A stretch of DNA of 34,303 nt from Fragilariopsis cylindrus CCMP1102 (lineage: Eukaryota; Bacillariophyta; Bacillariophyceae; Bacillariales; Bacillariaceae): contig FMBT01000624.1 in NCBI GenBank assembly GCA_900095095.1, positions 1-34,303 on the forward strand, given 5' to 3'. The position numbers and the translations under genes are program-made. The notes beneath the pieces are model-generated. The model ran no database searches. It was not told where the DNA came from and saw nothing but the letters and a program-made list of their open reading frames with translations. Of this stretch, positions 9,918 through 20,584 are shown piece by piece. Each line of letters begins with the position of its first letter. The stretch's first letter is position 1.

Positions 9918-11633
9918 TTACCACCATTCCTCTGATTCACCAATATCTTGTGTTTGTATGGACCGTGATGGATCGATAGATGGTTCACCATTACATTGTA
10001 CACCTTCCTTATTATCATCATTTGTTACTATAAATAAGGGTGGTAATTGATTAGGTGTTTCATATTTTTCGATTGTTCCTCTTTTTGATGGTGTGATAAT
10101 AAATTTAGTTGCAGTTGCCGTTGTAGTCGAGTAGTCAGAAGATTCGTCTTGTTGTTGTTGTTGTTGTTGGGACCAAACGAATACTTGATCATCTTTTAAA
10201 TTTTGTATATCGATATCAAAATTGTTACCATCATTATCATTATCACTACTGCCGTCGTATATTAATTGTAGTCCGAATTTTTGTAATTCTGGTACAACAA
10301 CGTTTTGATTTTGATCATTAGTACTACCACCTTCTTTTGAAATTGAAATGGCAATATCCATTGTATAACTAGCACATAATGCACCAGTTCCTTCACCGAT
10401 AAACATACTGGTGCTAGGATTCGATGATGTAGTCGATGAGAATGATGATGCACATTGTTTTTGTATATATTTATCAAATCCACTTGTTCTTAATAAGTGT
10501 CGTGTATGTAATGCATTATAATTCCCATATAACCATATAATGGATGGCGGCGGCGGTCGACTATCAGATGATAAAATCGCTCCTGTATTTCTAATGGATT
10601 CAAGTCATCCATAATGAATAATTCAGGTATTTCATTTAAATCTAATGATATTTTTAATTCATCGAACATTGACGCTAGTATCTTTGTTGTCGTTGTCGAT
10701 GTTGTTTCATCATCATCTTTGTGGATGCCGTCGTTCTGTTCTGTTCTGGTCTCCATATAGTCGCAGGCTGCGGAGCTATCGGTGAGCACATGACTGCACC
10801 TGCCGCAGAGCCTGAGTCCTATATTAGACTCTGTCATCTTGGATCACTCGTGCTCCAGGGCACTCATCCTTCTGAAGTTCTATCCAATGGGATAGATCTT
10901 GCTCCCACCAGAACTGAGTTCCGGAGGGAGTACCTGCACTTCTCGGAGTTGTCTTACACAACTCATAGATGCCGTCGTCGTCGTCGTCGTCGTCGTCATC
11001 GTCGTCGTCGGCGACATTGTCATTATTTATAATAATATTTTGAATATCAGCATTCGTTGTACAAAATATCATATTTTTATATTCAAATCTTGTTTGATCC
11101 AACATTTGATCAAATAATGCATTAAAGTAGGAACCTTTTACTTTGTTGTAGTTATCAAATAAACAGATGTAACGTTCTCCAACTACAACTTCTGATACTG
11201 ATACTGATTGTTGTTGTTGCTGTTCTAAATTCTTTTCTGTACCATTATTTTTTTCATCGTCGTCGTCGTCAACTACCACGTTATTACTGCTGTTTCTTAT
11301 TATTGAACCATTTTTTTTATCCATTGATGATGAGTAGTGTCGCGTTAGAAGAAAATGATTCTTCTGATGATGATGACTAAGACGAAGACGACGACGTCGA
11401 CATGATGGAAGCAGTTTATTATTAAGCTGATTATAACTTCTTTTTCTAGTTGTAGTAGTAATTGTTGAGGGTTGATGGTAATTAGCCATGAAGGAATCTA
11501 CACCGCCGATGAGTACTATTATTGCAATTATTATTGAATGCCCGACAAAAATCGTAATCATCATCGTCGACCTTCTACTACTACAATTACTACTACTATT
11601 ACTATTACAACTGCTCATCCTGAAAGTTGTCAT
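9918..11633 (-). CDS. Degenerate peptidase S51 (dipeptidase E)-like protein with leader, two frame breaks
   Basis: Three overlapping or adjacent reading frames form one gene. The first (11633-10824) starts with a hydrophobic stretch ending VLIGGVDSF, followed by a basic Ser/Thr-rich segment, which suits a signal or plastid-type leader. ICLFDNYNKVKGSYFNALFDQ follows. A shift near 10830 leads into the second frame (to about 10605), and a shift near 10605 (one extra base beside a single C would restore it) leads into the third. The third reads PSIIWLYGNYNALHTRHLL, then IGEGTGALCASYTM. These match the GGGNTFxLL strand and the IGWSAGANLACPTI nucleophile elbow of dipeptidase E. The nucleophile Ser is Gly here (GEGTG for GxSAG), and the downstream His motif (NPHF) reads IYDG. 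It is probably catalytically dead. The C-terminus has a Q7 run and ends SEEWW. Family placement is by eye. Confidence 0.5.
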
Positions 11634-12393
11634 AATGGTTGTCCTTTGCAGCAGTTATAACCAAGTATTTGTAGCTCGGCGTTGCTACTGTATTTTATGA
11701 TCGTTACAGTACTACATGCAGTTTTATGGCATGTGATTGATGAAGCAATGATGATAGATGGCATGATGATTGATTGATGTTCAGTTTTGTTTTTCTTTTC
11801 TGTATTGTACGACCTTCGTCAGTCAGTGCGCGCGATCCTTACATTCTTCCACGTTTGATTATTATTTGATTTGTCGATTCGATTCATTCGATTAATTGGT
11901 TGATTGATGATTCATTCAAGATTCATTCGTTTGATATTCATGATACACAACATTATTACCGTAAAATTCTAGGGAGGTTTACGAGAGTTCGCTTTGTTCG
12001 TGACGTCATAGTATGCATGTTGTGAATGTTGAAGCAAGATGCGTGGTATGCTGACGTCACGTAGATGACTCAAAAGCATTTGGTAAGCAGCAAAAGCAAG
12101 ATCCAACTTTTCGAATGCTATGCTGACGTCATATAAAGGACTCAAAATAAGTAAGGAAGCAAAGCAAGCAATCGTGTGAAAAAATAAAATCTTATATTCC
12201 GGAAGATCCAACTTTTTCACGTGAACTCAAAGCAATAAAATTATTTTAAGAGCCTTTTTTTACACACAAAGAATTTTATCATACCTAACTAATTCATGAC
12301 AATTGAGATCACATAAAATAGAAAGCCAAAACAAACAAACCAAAACGAAAACAACTACAAATTCAAGACAGAATCAATCATCAAATCTTAATC
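11634..12393. promoter_or_regulatory. Divergent promoter region between the S51-like and carbonic anhydrase genes
   Basis: This 760-bp region has no gene. Its leftward part contains repeated TTGATTGATG and GATTCATTCGATTAATTGG stretches. The rightward part carries the cluster of TGACGTCA sites described separately. Because the two flanking genes diverge, the sites could act on either, though they lie 260-390 bp from the carbonic anhydrase ATG and 370-490 bp from the other start. Confidence 0.5.
12001..12220. promoter_or_regulatory. Cluster of three TGACGTCA (CRE/CCRE-like) sites in a repeated module
   Basis: Perfect TGACGTCA palindromes lie at 12001-12008, 12052-12059 and 12124-12131. The second and third head a repeated module: TGCTGACGTCA, then an ACTCA box (TGACTCA at 12066-12072, GGACTCA at 12138-12144), AGCAA-rich sequence, and AGATCCAACTTTT at 12100 and 12204. 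In Phaeodactylum the CO2/cAMP-responsive elements of the ptca1 carbonic anhydrase promoter have cores TGACGT and ACGTCA and bind a bZIP factor; each palindrome here contains both cores. Control of the downstream carbonic anhydrase gene by CO2, light or cAMP is an inference. Confidence 0.65.
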
Positions 12394-13356
12394 ATGTCCT
12401 TGTTAAATACTACATCCTTTCTACGTGTTGCATCTCGCCGTTACGTTGCTTCGTCATCGGCATTGTCGTCGTCGTCGTCAGCGGCATTGTCGTCGCCGTC
12501 AGCGGCATTCTCACGTTCATTTGGATCGACAACATCTGTATCAATTTCTGAAAAAGAAGTACAAGGATTATTTTCATTATGGAATGATGCATTGGCAACA
12601 TTAGATAGTGATCAAGTTGCCAAACGGTATTCCAAAAATGCTTTGTTGTTACCAACTGTGAGTGATGTACCACGGAATGATTATGAATCAATTAAAGATT
12701 ATTTTAATAATTTTTTAAAAAGTAAACCACAGGGTACAATTTTAGAAAGCTACGTCCAGATTGGTGAATGTGGTAAGATGGCACAAGATAATGGTTTATA
12801 TGAATTTACATTAGGTGCCACTGGTGCAAAAGTGAAAGGTCGATATACATTTTCCTATATCCTTGAAGATAATGAATGGAAAATATCACATCATCATTCG
12901 TCACAAATGCCTGAAGAAATTATGCCTAAGGGACAACAAATTTCTGCAAAAGAAACACGTGATTTATTTAATTTATGGAATGATGCATTAGCAACATTAG
13001 ATCCAAAACAAGTTGCAGCACGATATTCAAAAGATGCAATTTTATTACCAACTGTTAGTGATGAAGCAAGAACAACACCGGAAGGAATTGAAGATTATTT
13101 TACAAATTTCTTAAAAAGTAAACCACAGGGTATTATTAAATCTGGTGTCACAATATCTGATACACCAAATTGGTGTAAGGATGCTGGTATATATGAATTT
13201 ACTATGGGTGCCACTGGTGATGTTGTTGCTGGACGATATACATTCGTATATATCTTTGAAGATAATGAATGGAAAATTGCACATCATCATTCATCTGTTA
13301 TGCCAGAAAAATTAATGGCAGATGGTGCAAAATTAGCTGAAATTGAATCGAAATAA
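12394..13356 (+). CDS. Iota-class carbonic anhydrase, two tandem CaMKII-AD-like domains
   Basis: The 320-residue protein interconverts CO2 and bicarbonate if it behaves like characterised iota carbonic anhydrases (LCIP63 of Thalassiosira and relatives), which are built from CaMKII-association-domain (NTF2-like) repeats ending in HHHSS. Two repeats are present, about residues 53-180 and 184-312. They share FxLWNDALATLD, LLPTVSD, FLKSKPQG, YEFTxGATG, GRYTFxYIxEDNEWKI and HHHSS followed by MPE. Both copies keep HHHSS and the Arg-Tyr-Thr-Phe and Tyr positions, so both may be active. Residues 1-50 are basic, Ser/Ala-rich, free of acidic residues and without a hydrophobic signal core (FLRVASRRY, FSRSFG), which suits a mitochondrial presequence; plastid import would normally need a signal peptide before it. 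The ATG follows a short A-rich leader. Three TGACGTCA sites lie upstream. Confidence 0.88.
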   Translation: MSLLNTTSFLRVASRRYVASSSALSSSSSAALSSPSAAFSRSFGSTTSVSISEKEVQGLFSLWNDALATLDSDQVAKRYSKNALLLPTVSDVPRNDYESIKDYFNNFLKSKPQGTILESYVQIGECGKMAQDNGLYEFTLGATGAKVKGRYTFSYILEDNEWKISHHHSSQMPEEIMPKGQQISAKETRDLFNLWNDALATLDPKQVAARYSKDAILLPTVSDEARTTPEGIEDYFTNFLKSKPQGIIKSGVTISDTPNWCKDAGIYEFTMGATGDVVAGRYTFVYIFEDNEWKIAHHHSSVMPEKLMADGAKLAEIESK

Positions 13357-14212
13357 GCATAAATAAAACTAATTACATGGATGGATAAGAAACGAGATAA
13401 AATTAAAGTAAATAAATAAATAATTTATGTATTGAAAGCATGAGATGGAATGAATAATGAATAATAAATAATAAATGAAAAAAGAAAAAGAGATAAGATT
13501 TTAGTAGAGAGTGCACGGGCAGGTAGTAGTAGTATTACACAAAAGAAAAATGATTCCTGCAAAGTGCACACAGTAAAGCGATTGCTATAAGATATAATAT
13601 AATAACAATTACTAGTGTATAGTCCCAATTGCTCCTATATCTATTTTGAATGCAGTCTATATTAGTGCTTACGTGTGTATCATCACATGACTCCAACTAT
13701 TGTTATTGTTGTTCATTGTATCATCTTTATCGTCGGTAGTAGTAGGAGCAGAAGTAGCAGTAGAGATGCTACATTAGTTGGAAAGCCTGTTTCATGTTGA
13801 AATACAATAGTCACACCTCTGCTATTCGAGGTACTTGTTAATTGCTGTGGCTATTGAATGCTTAAAGAGACTGTATATATTGTTTGTTAAGTTTGTTATT
13901 TATATTTCCCTATTGCATAGACAAATTAATAAATAATGAGAGACATAGTGACATGACAATAGAGGTACGCTGTTTTACATCTACACAATGTACAAACGAC
14001 ATATCCTTTCTTGTCAATGACCAGCCACACACTAGTTAACTTCGCATGTTTTATTGTCGTGAGGAAGCGACGTGCGCAGATGTCACAATGTTCGTGACAT
14101 ACGGATACCACAAAAACCTCACAGGACTAGCGTATTCGAATCCAGAGTCGAAAACATACTGGTCATTAAATTCCTCACAGCACTTTCGATGTCTTCAGTG
14201 ATATTCTATTGA
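13357..14212. other. Convergent 3' intergenic region
   Basis: Lies between the ends of the carbonic anhydrase and secreted-protein genes. It has A/T-rich tracts such as ATAATAAATAATAAATG near 13452 and a run of GTAGTAGGAGCAGAAGTAGCAG type near 13735. Only short ORFs of 60-67 codons with no features occur. I see no RNA gene. Confidence 0.45.
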
Positions 14213-15097
14213 TTAGTCGAAAAGGAATGCAGTAATAAGCCAAAGCAATACCACGGACTCAACACCAGTAGTAAACGCCTTAACACCACTCTCTTTCCAA
14301 TCTTTCTGCTCTTCTTCGCGTGTCTTGCCGTTCGAATAAAGACAGGAGCATTGACGACTAAAGATTGGGGGAGAGTCTCCTGCCTGCTCTCGGCAGTTTT
14401 TCTCGGAAAGGCGACCGTCGAGAGCAAGTCGTTGTATTTCAGGACATTCGGCCTCGTATCCAAATTCCGGAATTAATCCATTCTCATTCCAGTCCATCCT
14501 GTGGTATGTATCATTGTTGCAGATATTGCATGCCTCAAAAGTATCAATCTCAGGCAGCGCAAGATGTTGAACCGTAATATAAATCGTATCTAAACGAGAA
14601 ACATTACAAGTTCCTGACGTTTCGTCGGCAATGATATGGAGAACATCCAGTACAAGGGGTTGGCCTTTTGGCGTTCCATTTTGAGTAGGAAGAATGACAG
14701 GAAGCTCTTGATATGGATGAGGTACAAAGGTTATCTCCCCGTGATTAAGGATAACCTTAATTGCGCCTTCGTAAACATTTGTGGTAGTAAAATTCAGTTC
14801 CGTGTAGGGTGTGAGTTCGTCACGTGGCATATACTGCACCGTGACGAACTTTAGGTCGGCGGCAACAACTTGTCCATTGATTTCGATCTGAAAATTATCG
14901 TTGGAAATTGGCACCGTCGAGAGGTAGTCGTCATACTGCCCAAACCCATAAAAAAAATGATCTTTGAAACGGTCGTAGCACCAGTCATCTTCTATGGATG
15001 TCCAATTCGTCACTGCATCATCAGCAAGAACCATGAATGGTAGTTGCAAAAGTAGCAGTAAGAGAAGCATGATCTTTTCTTGCGAGATGTTGTGCAA
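14213..15097 (-). CDS. Secreted Cys-rich hypothetical protein, possibly GPI-anchored
   Basis: The 294-residue protein begins with a clear signal peptide (a run of Leu around residues 11-17, then PFMVLADD as a likely cleavage region). The body carries sequons NWT, NFT, NVS and NDT, so it is probably N-glycosylated in the secretory pathway. The C-terminal third has CNICNND, AECPEIQRLALDG, EKNCREQ and QCSCLY. This CxxC...C...C...CxC spacing is like a Cys module I associate with diatom secreted proteins, though I cannot name a family. The last 17 residues are hydrophobic and end at the stop, which fits a GPI-attachment signal or a tail anchor. I see no catalytic motif. It is divergent from the transporter gene at 15949. 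Confidence 0.65.
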   Translation of the reverse strand: MHNISQEKIMLLLLLLLQLPFMVLADDAVTNWTSIEDDWCYDRFKDHFFYGFGQYDDYLSTVPISNDNFQIEINGQVVAADLKFVTVQYMPRDELTPYTELNFTTTNVYEGAIKVILNHGEITFVPHPYQELPVILPTQNGTPKGQPLVLDVLHIIADETSGTCNVSRLDTIYITVQHLALPEIDTFEACNICNNDTYHRMDWNENGLIPEFGYEAECPEIQRLALDGRLSEKNCREQAGDSPPIFSRQCSCLYSNGKTREEEQKDWKESGVKAFTTGVESVVLLWLITAFLFD

Positions 15098-15948
15098 AAA
15101 AGAGCAATATCGTAGATCAAAGAAAGTAGATTATGGTATCGGTACCATAAGCTTTTAGACAGGCAATGTATAACTATTGTTGCTGTTGTTGTTTTCCATT
15201 TTAGTCGTGGCTTGATACTGTAAGATACCAACCTGACGCCAAAACGATATGATACAGTATACAAGCGAGTTACAGTATCTCTAATCTGATCTAATGTATT
15301 CTTATTCCAAGCAATGATGTCGTGGATTTTTCTCCTGCTGTATAGCATTTCAGTAGTTTGGGTTCAAGTTCTTCGACTTGTTGACATCCAAGAGCAAATA
15401 CAATAATTAAATAATGATCCTTTTTTTTTTGTGAAACAGGACCTCTCATTCAGTTCGCACTCAGAATTATATTCTTTCAAATACGTTAAATGCCAAAAAA
15501 AAAACGGGCTTATCTAAGAAAAACAATCGATTTCTTTTATGTTCTTAAAAAATAAAAAAGAGAACAGATTAGTTTTTTTCCTTCAAAAAAAGAGAGTACA
15601 AATCACTTACGTATACAGTATTGAAAATAAGAAGCATTCATTGTCGTTCTAACTTACCGTACGATCGTTCTACTTGAGAAGTTTTGACGGCTGCTTGACT
15701 TGAAGTTCTTTGATTTTCTTGACACTGAACCACTGACACATAAATTTTAGAATTACATTCTCTGCCGTTCAAAAAAAGAATCGGAAGCAACAAGATCCAA
15801 CAACAACAAAAAAGACGACACAAGGCAAATAAAAGCATTAAAAAAGCTTACACACAACATTCATAAAATCCATTGTGTTGAGTGATTTTATAATAGACAT
15901 CACAACACGACAATAAAACAAAAGAAAAAGAAAAGATCAAGCATCATA
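15098..15948. promoter_or_regulatory. Divergent intergenic region between secreted-protein and transporter genes
   Basis: Both flanking genes should have promoters here. A perfect 8-bp inverted repeat, TTATGGTA and TACCATAA around a TCGG loop, lies at 15131-15150, about 35 bases before the start of the secreted-protein gene. Several A tracts lie at 15419-15600. A reverse-strand 66-codon ORF at 15638-15838 starts with a signal-peptide-like segment but is short and unsupported. Confidence 0.4.
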
Positions 15949-18900
15949 ATGAGTGACGAAACAAAGGTATCCTGGAGTGGTACATTAACATTGGTTATCT
16001 TATGGGGTATCGGTCCATTTGTTTATTTATGTATTTATCTTGTCAATTTAATGAAACGTAAATATGGTGGTGGTATTGAAAATCTTGAAGCTGTTGAAGA
16101 AGCAGTAGTTCCTTCGAAGAAAGGAGAAGAAGACAGTACCACTATTGCTGAAACTGATTACGGTGGTAAATCAGTACAAAATTGGACCTCCACCCAATAT
16201 TTATTTAGTTTAATTGGATATGCAATTGGTATTGGTAATGTATGGAGATTTTGTTATGTTATTGCACAAGATGGTGGTTCGGCTAGTTTATTTGGTACGT
16301 TTTATTACGTTTATTACATTACAGTTGCTTCTTTGACTTTGTGTGTGTCGTGTATGTGGTGTGTTGTGTGCCTTTTTTCTCGTCTCAAAACTCTCTATCT
16401 GTATCTCACTGCTTCTCTATATTTTATCTCCCACTCCAACTACAGCATATATAATTTGTACAATCTTTGTTGCAACACCATTATTTATGTATGAAATGAT
16501 CCTAGGACAATATTTAAGACTACATGCTGCAAATGCATGGCAATATATCAAACCAAGATATCAAGGATTAGCTATTAGTCAATTTGTGATGTTATTGATT
16601 GGTACGTATACGTTACTGCTTATTGTGTAACTGTAATTGAATATTTAATTAGAATTGATTGTCATTCGTCAATAACATAACCCGACTCGTCTCAATCATC
16701 TTCTAACGATAATGAATACTTTTTTTGGTTGTTGCTATATTTCGTCTAACCCAATCTACCTACCTGCATTTTCTTTGTCCCGTTATTGTTCTCACCTTTT
16801 CGCGTCAATACCGAATAACCGCCGTATAATAAAACAAACACGACATTGACAACGTCTCAAATTCAAATTCGACACAACACGATAGCACAATCATACTTTG
16901 TCATGATTATTGGTTATACTGTACCATATATGAGTAAGTTTTCTCTGCAACAATTGTTCTATCACGAAGTAAAACACATACCAGTCACGTATATATTACC
17001 TTTCACAAAATTCCATTCAATCTAACATGTAAACTTTACAAATCTTTCTAATCTGACACACAACCCAGTTGGTTCATGTTCTGATCCATTACCATGGACT
17101 GTTCATCCTAGTGGTAGTGAAGGATATTGGACGGAACATGTATTAGGTCTGAAGGAAACAGTATTTTCAGATGATACTGATGGTAGTGTTAGTAGTAGTT
17201 TAGAAGAGGTGGATGGATTATCTATGCAATGGTCATTAGTTGGATCGTTATTATTTGTCTGGATTGTGGTATTTTTCAGTATTAGTTTTGGGAAATCAAT
17301 ATTAGCGGATATTACATATGTGACAGTCTGTGCACCAGTAGTATTAATGGTCATATTAATTATTCGTACAGCATTTTTACCAGGTGCTGTTGATGGTATC
17401 TCCTTTTATATTGGTAAATTTGAAGCATCGAAATTAGGTGAAGCCCAAGTATGGGCAAATGCATTAAGTCAATGTTTGTTTAGTTTAAGTCCTGGATTTG
17501 GTACAGCAATTACATTGAGTGCTACCACCACCAAAACAGAAGATGTATATCGAGCCGCAATTATAACATCGGTTGCTAATACAGTATTTGCATTCGCATC
17601 TGGTTTAGCTGTATTTGCAATGGTTGGTAATATTGCATATACATCAGGAAGAGATGTTGCAGAAGTTGCATCTAGTGGTGGACAAGGATTGGGTATGTTG
17701 TTGTTTGTTGTTGTTGTGGCGTTATGTATTATATTTTGTCGTCGTCCGTTTGTTATTGTTATTGTTTGCGACGTTTTAATAATGCGATGGCGTTAATTTA
17801 TTGTGCTGTATTACTGCACGCGATGTATTTTACTTATTGCATTGAGAATCTAGAATCGTTGATCTTGTGTATAGACAAACCAAGCGCTAATATCTCTTCC
17901 TTTTTCATTCTCTCCCGCTCTTTCTTCACCGCTTCACAACAATAATCACACGCGATATACGATACTGATACTAATACGGTACATTACAGCATTTATTGTT
18001 ATTGCATCTGCAATGCCAACATTTGGTGGTGCTGCTAATGCATTTTCAGCAATGTTCTTTTTTATGTTATTTACATTAGGATTAGATTCTAGTTTTTGTT
18101 GGGCAGAAACATTAACAGCAAGTGTGGAAGATTTTATACCAAAAGAGAAACGTCCAAGAACATGGATTATTTCTTTGTTTACATGCAGTGTATCTTTTTT
18201 AATTGGTTTGCCATATGCAACCACAAAAGGAAATCTTATCTTAGATGGTGTTGATTTCTTTGTTGGTATCAATTTCCTATTATTAGTTTGTTTTGTGGAA
18301 TCAATTGGTACGTATATTTTAAAGAGACTATGAAACATTGTTTGTTTCTTTGCTTGTGTACTTTAATTCTTCTTCCCTATGTCAATTTTCTCACCATCGA
18401 TTTATTGTCCTTTATAAAATAACATAATCCATACAATATCACACTTTACAGTATTCAATTTTGATTTTGGTTTTAAACGTCTTGAATATGCGCTTCAAAA
18501 AGCTACATCAGGAATGCGTTCATTACGTCCCGCATATCTATGTTGTCGATTTGATTTTCATCTTATGATCCCCGCTGCAACCTTTGGTTTATTCCTATTT
18601 CAGATGATTCAAACAATCATATCACCATACCTAGCAAATAATCCAAATATTGAAGCTATTGGTTGGGCATGTTTTGCAGTATGTTTTGCAATGTTATTTA
18701 TTGGTTTTCAAAAGTTTTCACAAGATGGTTCACTTAAGGATATTCCTGATGATTATCCATACGATGGTACCGTCGAGGAACGGAAGGTATATTGGGCTAA
18801 TTTTGAGGATGATGATAAAGGCAATAACTCTAGTAGCAATGAGAACAAGAAAGTGGATGCGAAAGATGACGACAACGAGGAAATTGGTGGAACAGGTGAT

Positions 18901-18984
18901 CCGTCTGATGAATTAGATAAATCAGATGATCCGTCATCCAATAATTACATTGTCGACAAAGATAGTGTCGAACTTGACGCGTAA
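15949..18984 (+). CDS. Sodium:neurotransmitter symporter family (SNF/SLC6-type) transporter, six exons
   Basis: Exons read 15949-16294, 16446-16601, 16886-16933, 17069-17692, 17990-18307 and 18452-18984; together they give 2025 nt, or 674 residues with no internal stop. All five introns begin GT (GTACGT, GTACGT, GTAAGT, GTATGT, GTACGT), end AG, and are phase 1. The protein carries an extra N-terminal membrane segment (about residues 11-35), then YAIGIGNVWRFCYVIAQDGG (91-110), the family's Na+-binding first helix. PLFMYEMILGQ, DPLPW, SLSPGFGTAITLS and FFFMLFTLGLDSSFCWAETL also match SLC6-type signatures; the LDSS segment is near the second Na+ site. It should import an amino acid or related solute with Na+ across the plasma membrane or an organelle membrane; the substrate cannot be told. 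The tail is acidic and soluble (GDPSDELDKSDDPSS). Confidence 0.88.
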
Positions 18985-19183
18985 AAAAGAACAATATATG
19001 TAGTCTCGTTATAGGAACGAAGATAATTGCGATGACGATAATAAAAGAACGATATAAGAAAGTGGAAGAATTTCGGACATTCTAAATGGCAGTGTAGGAA
19101 TGAATGAACGAACGAAAGTAACAACAAGAGAAAAAGAATAATGATATAAATAAGTAAATAGTATCTATAGATAACAATTTGCA
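18985..19183. other. Short convergent 3' region
   Basis: About 200 bp between the transporter stop and the end of the reverse-strand membrane-protein gene. It is A/G-rich on the given strand. Nothing else is seen. Confidence 0.4.
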
Positions 19184-20584
19184 TTATTGAATACCATCAA
19201 AAACAGAATCTTCTTCTTCTTCTTTTTGATAATAATCACATTCGTCTATTCCTCTTTCCTTATCCTGTTTTTTCTGTTCAATAATACCAGCAAATACATC
19301 ATATCCATGATTTGGTCCACATGACTTGAATCCAATACCGGTCGTCGTCGATGTCGTCGTCAATCGTGAGGCATTAAAATCCCCATCACCCCCATTACCT
19401 GATGAATCTTCATCGAAAGGATGCAGCTGTTGCTTTGGTGAGCTACATGCATTATTACCGTCTTGATGTCTATAATAAAGATTACTTTCAATATCATAAT
19501 CATTATTGTCACCATCATCTTTAACTTTCATTATATGATGAGCTCCCTTTGGTAGCATGGAATTGAGTACTACACTTGCTAGTGAAAACGATTGTGTGGA
19601 TGATGGTGTAACCGATGATAATTCATACATAGGACTATAAGTACCGTTTCTTTTGTTGTTGTTGTTGTTGTTGTACATATCCAGATCCAATACTACTTCA
19701 TTATTCGTCATGTATGCACTACTGCTTGTAGTATAATTAGAAGAATCAGTTTCGTTGTTTTCCTCGAACGTTACTTTTGTTGCAGCAGTTGTAGTTGTTT
19801 TGAGTGTGTAGACATTATTTTCGTTTGTTATTGTTGACATTCCAGTACTACGCGTAGTATTAATCCCCGTAAAGATCGAATTTTGTTGTTGGTTTTGTTG
19901 GTGATGTTCAGTATTTTTATCTCGTTGCTGTTGTTTCACCCGTCGTGTAGGTATTTTTTGAGCCAGTAGTGCATTCCTCTTGATAGACTTATTTCTACTA
20001 TGACTGTTTTTGTCTATTTGATAATGATGTGGAAGATAATTTTTGTTCGCGGATGCATCTTGACTACTCGAAGATGACGATGAAGACGATGATGATGATG
20101 ATGATGAAGTGTCGTATGAACGAGGTAACTCAGTAATCGAATGTAAAGTCCTTGTAGCAGTTGCTGGTATTTCATTTCTATTGATCGTAACGAAACTACC
20201 ACCAACACAGTCCTCATCGTCGTAATTACTACTCACGCCGAACATATTAGTTATCGTATCAATCGTCCAATTGCTTCCACTTTTGCTACTACTGCTGCCT
20301 GTTGTCCGTGGTCGTGGTCGTCGTCTTCTTCGTATACGGATGAGCATCAGCATGGAATACAATCCTATTAGTAGTAAAATTATCAAACCTAATGTTACAC
20401 CAATGCGTTCACCTGGTGTTAGTAAACCATTGCCATCATCTGGTGTTGTTATTGTTGTTGCCGTACTTGTTGTTGATTTGCTAGGAGCCGAAGTTGCATC
20501 ATCGACGTCATAATTATCTTCAAGTTGTCGTATTATTATACGTCGTCGTCGATAGTTTTGATTTTTGTTTTGACTATGCATCAT
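19184..20584 (-). CDS. Single-pass membrane protein with low-complexity cytoplasmic tail
   Basis: The 466-residue protein is unrecognised. Residues 1-55 are basic then Thr/Ser-rich. GVTLGLIILLLIGLYSMLMLI, about residues 62-82, is a membrane helix, followed at once by RIRRRRRPRPR as a stop-transfer signal, so the long C-terminal part is probably cytoplasmic. That part has a run of more than ten Ser, Asn and Gln runs, and ordered-looking islands such as NWTIDTITNMFG, YSPMYELSSV, FSLASVVLNSMLPKG and CGPNHGYDVFAGIIEQKK near the end. The C-terminus is acidic (EEEEDSVFDGIQ). No enzyme motif is visible. It may be a scaffold or receptor-like protein, but no function is claimed. Confidence 0.6.
   Translation of the reverse strand: MMHSQNKNQNYRRRRIIIRQLEDNYDVDDATSAPSKSTTSTATTITTPDDGNGLLTPGERIGVTLGLIILLLIGLYSMLMLIRIRRRRRPRPRTTGSSSSKSGSNWTIDTITNMFGVSSNYDDEDCVGGSFVTINRNEIPATATRTLHSITELPRSYDTSSSSSSSSSSSSSSSQDASANKNYLPHHYQIDKNSHSRNKSIKRNALLAQKIPTRRVKQQQRDKNTEHHQQNQQQNSIFTGINTTRSTGMSTITNENNVYTLKTTTTAATKVTFEENNETDSSNYTTSSSAYMTNNEVVLDLDMYNNNNNNKRNGTYSPMYELSSVTPSSTQSFSLASVVLNSMLPKGAHHIMKVKDDGDNNDYDIESNLYYRHQDGNNACSSPKQQLHPFDEDSSGNGGDGDFNASRLTTTSTTTGIGFKSCGPNHGYDVFAGIIEQKKQDKERGIDECDYYQKEEEEDSVFDGIQ

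Noticed and set aside
10721..11032. Forward ORF ending in an Arg-rich run
   Set aside because: It is the shadow of the Asp run in the reverse-strand S51-like gene.
14100..14160. tRNA-like GTATTCGAATCC segment
   Set aside because: No acceptor, D or anticodon stems can be drawn around it.
15638..15838. 66-codon reverse ORF with a signal-peptide-like start
   Set aside because: Too short and without further exons that I can join; the neighbouring secreted-protein gene has its own signal peptide.
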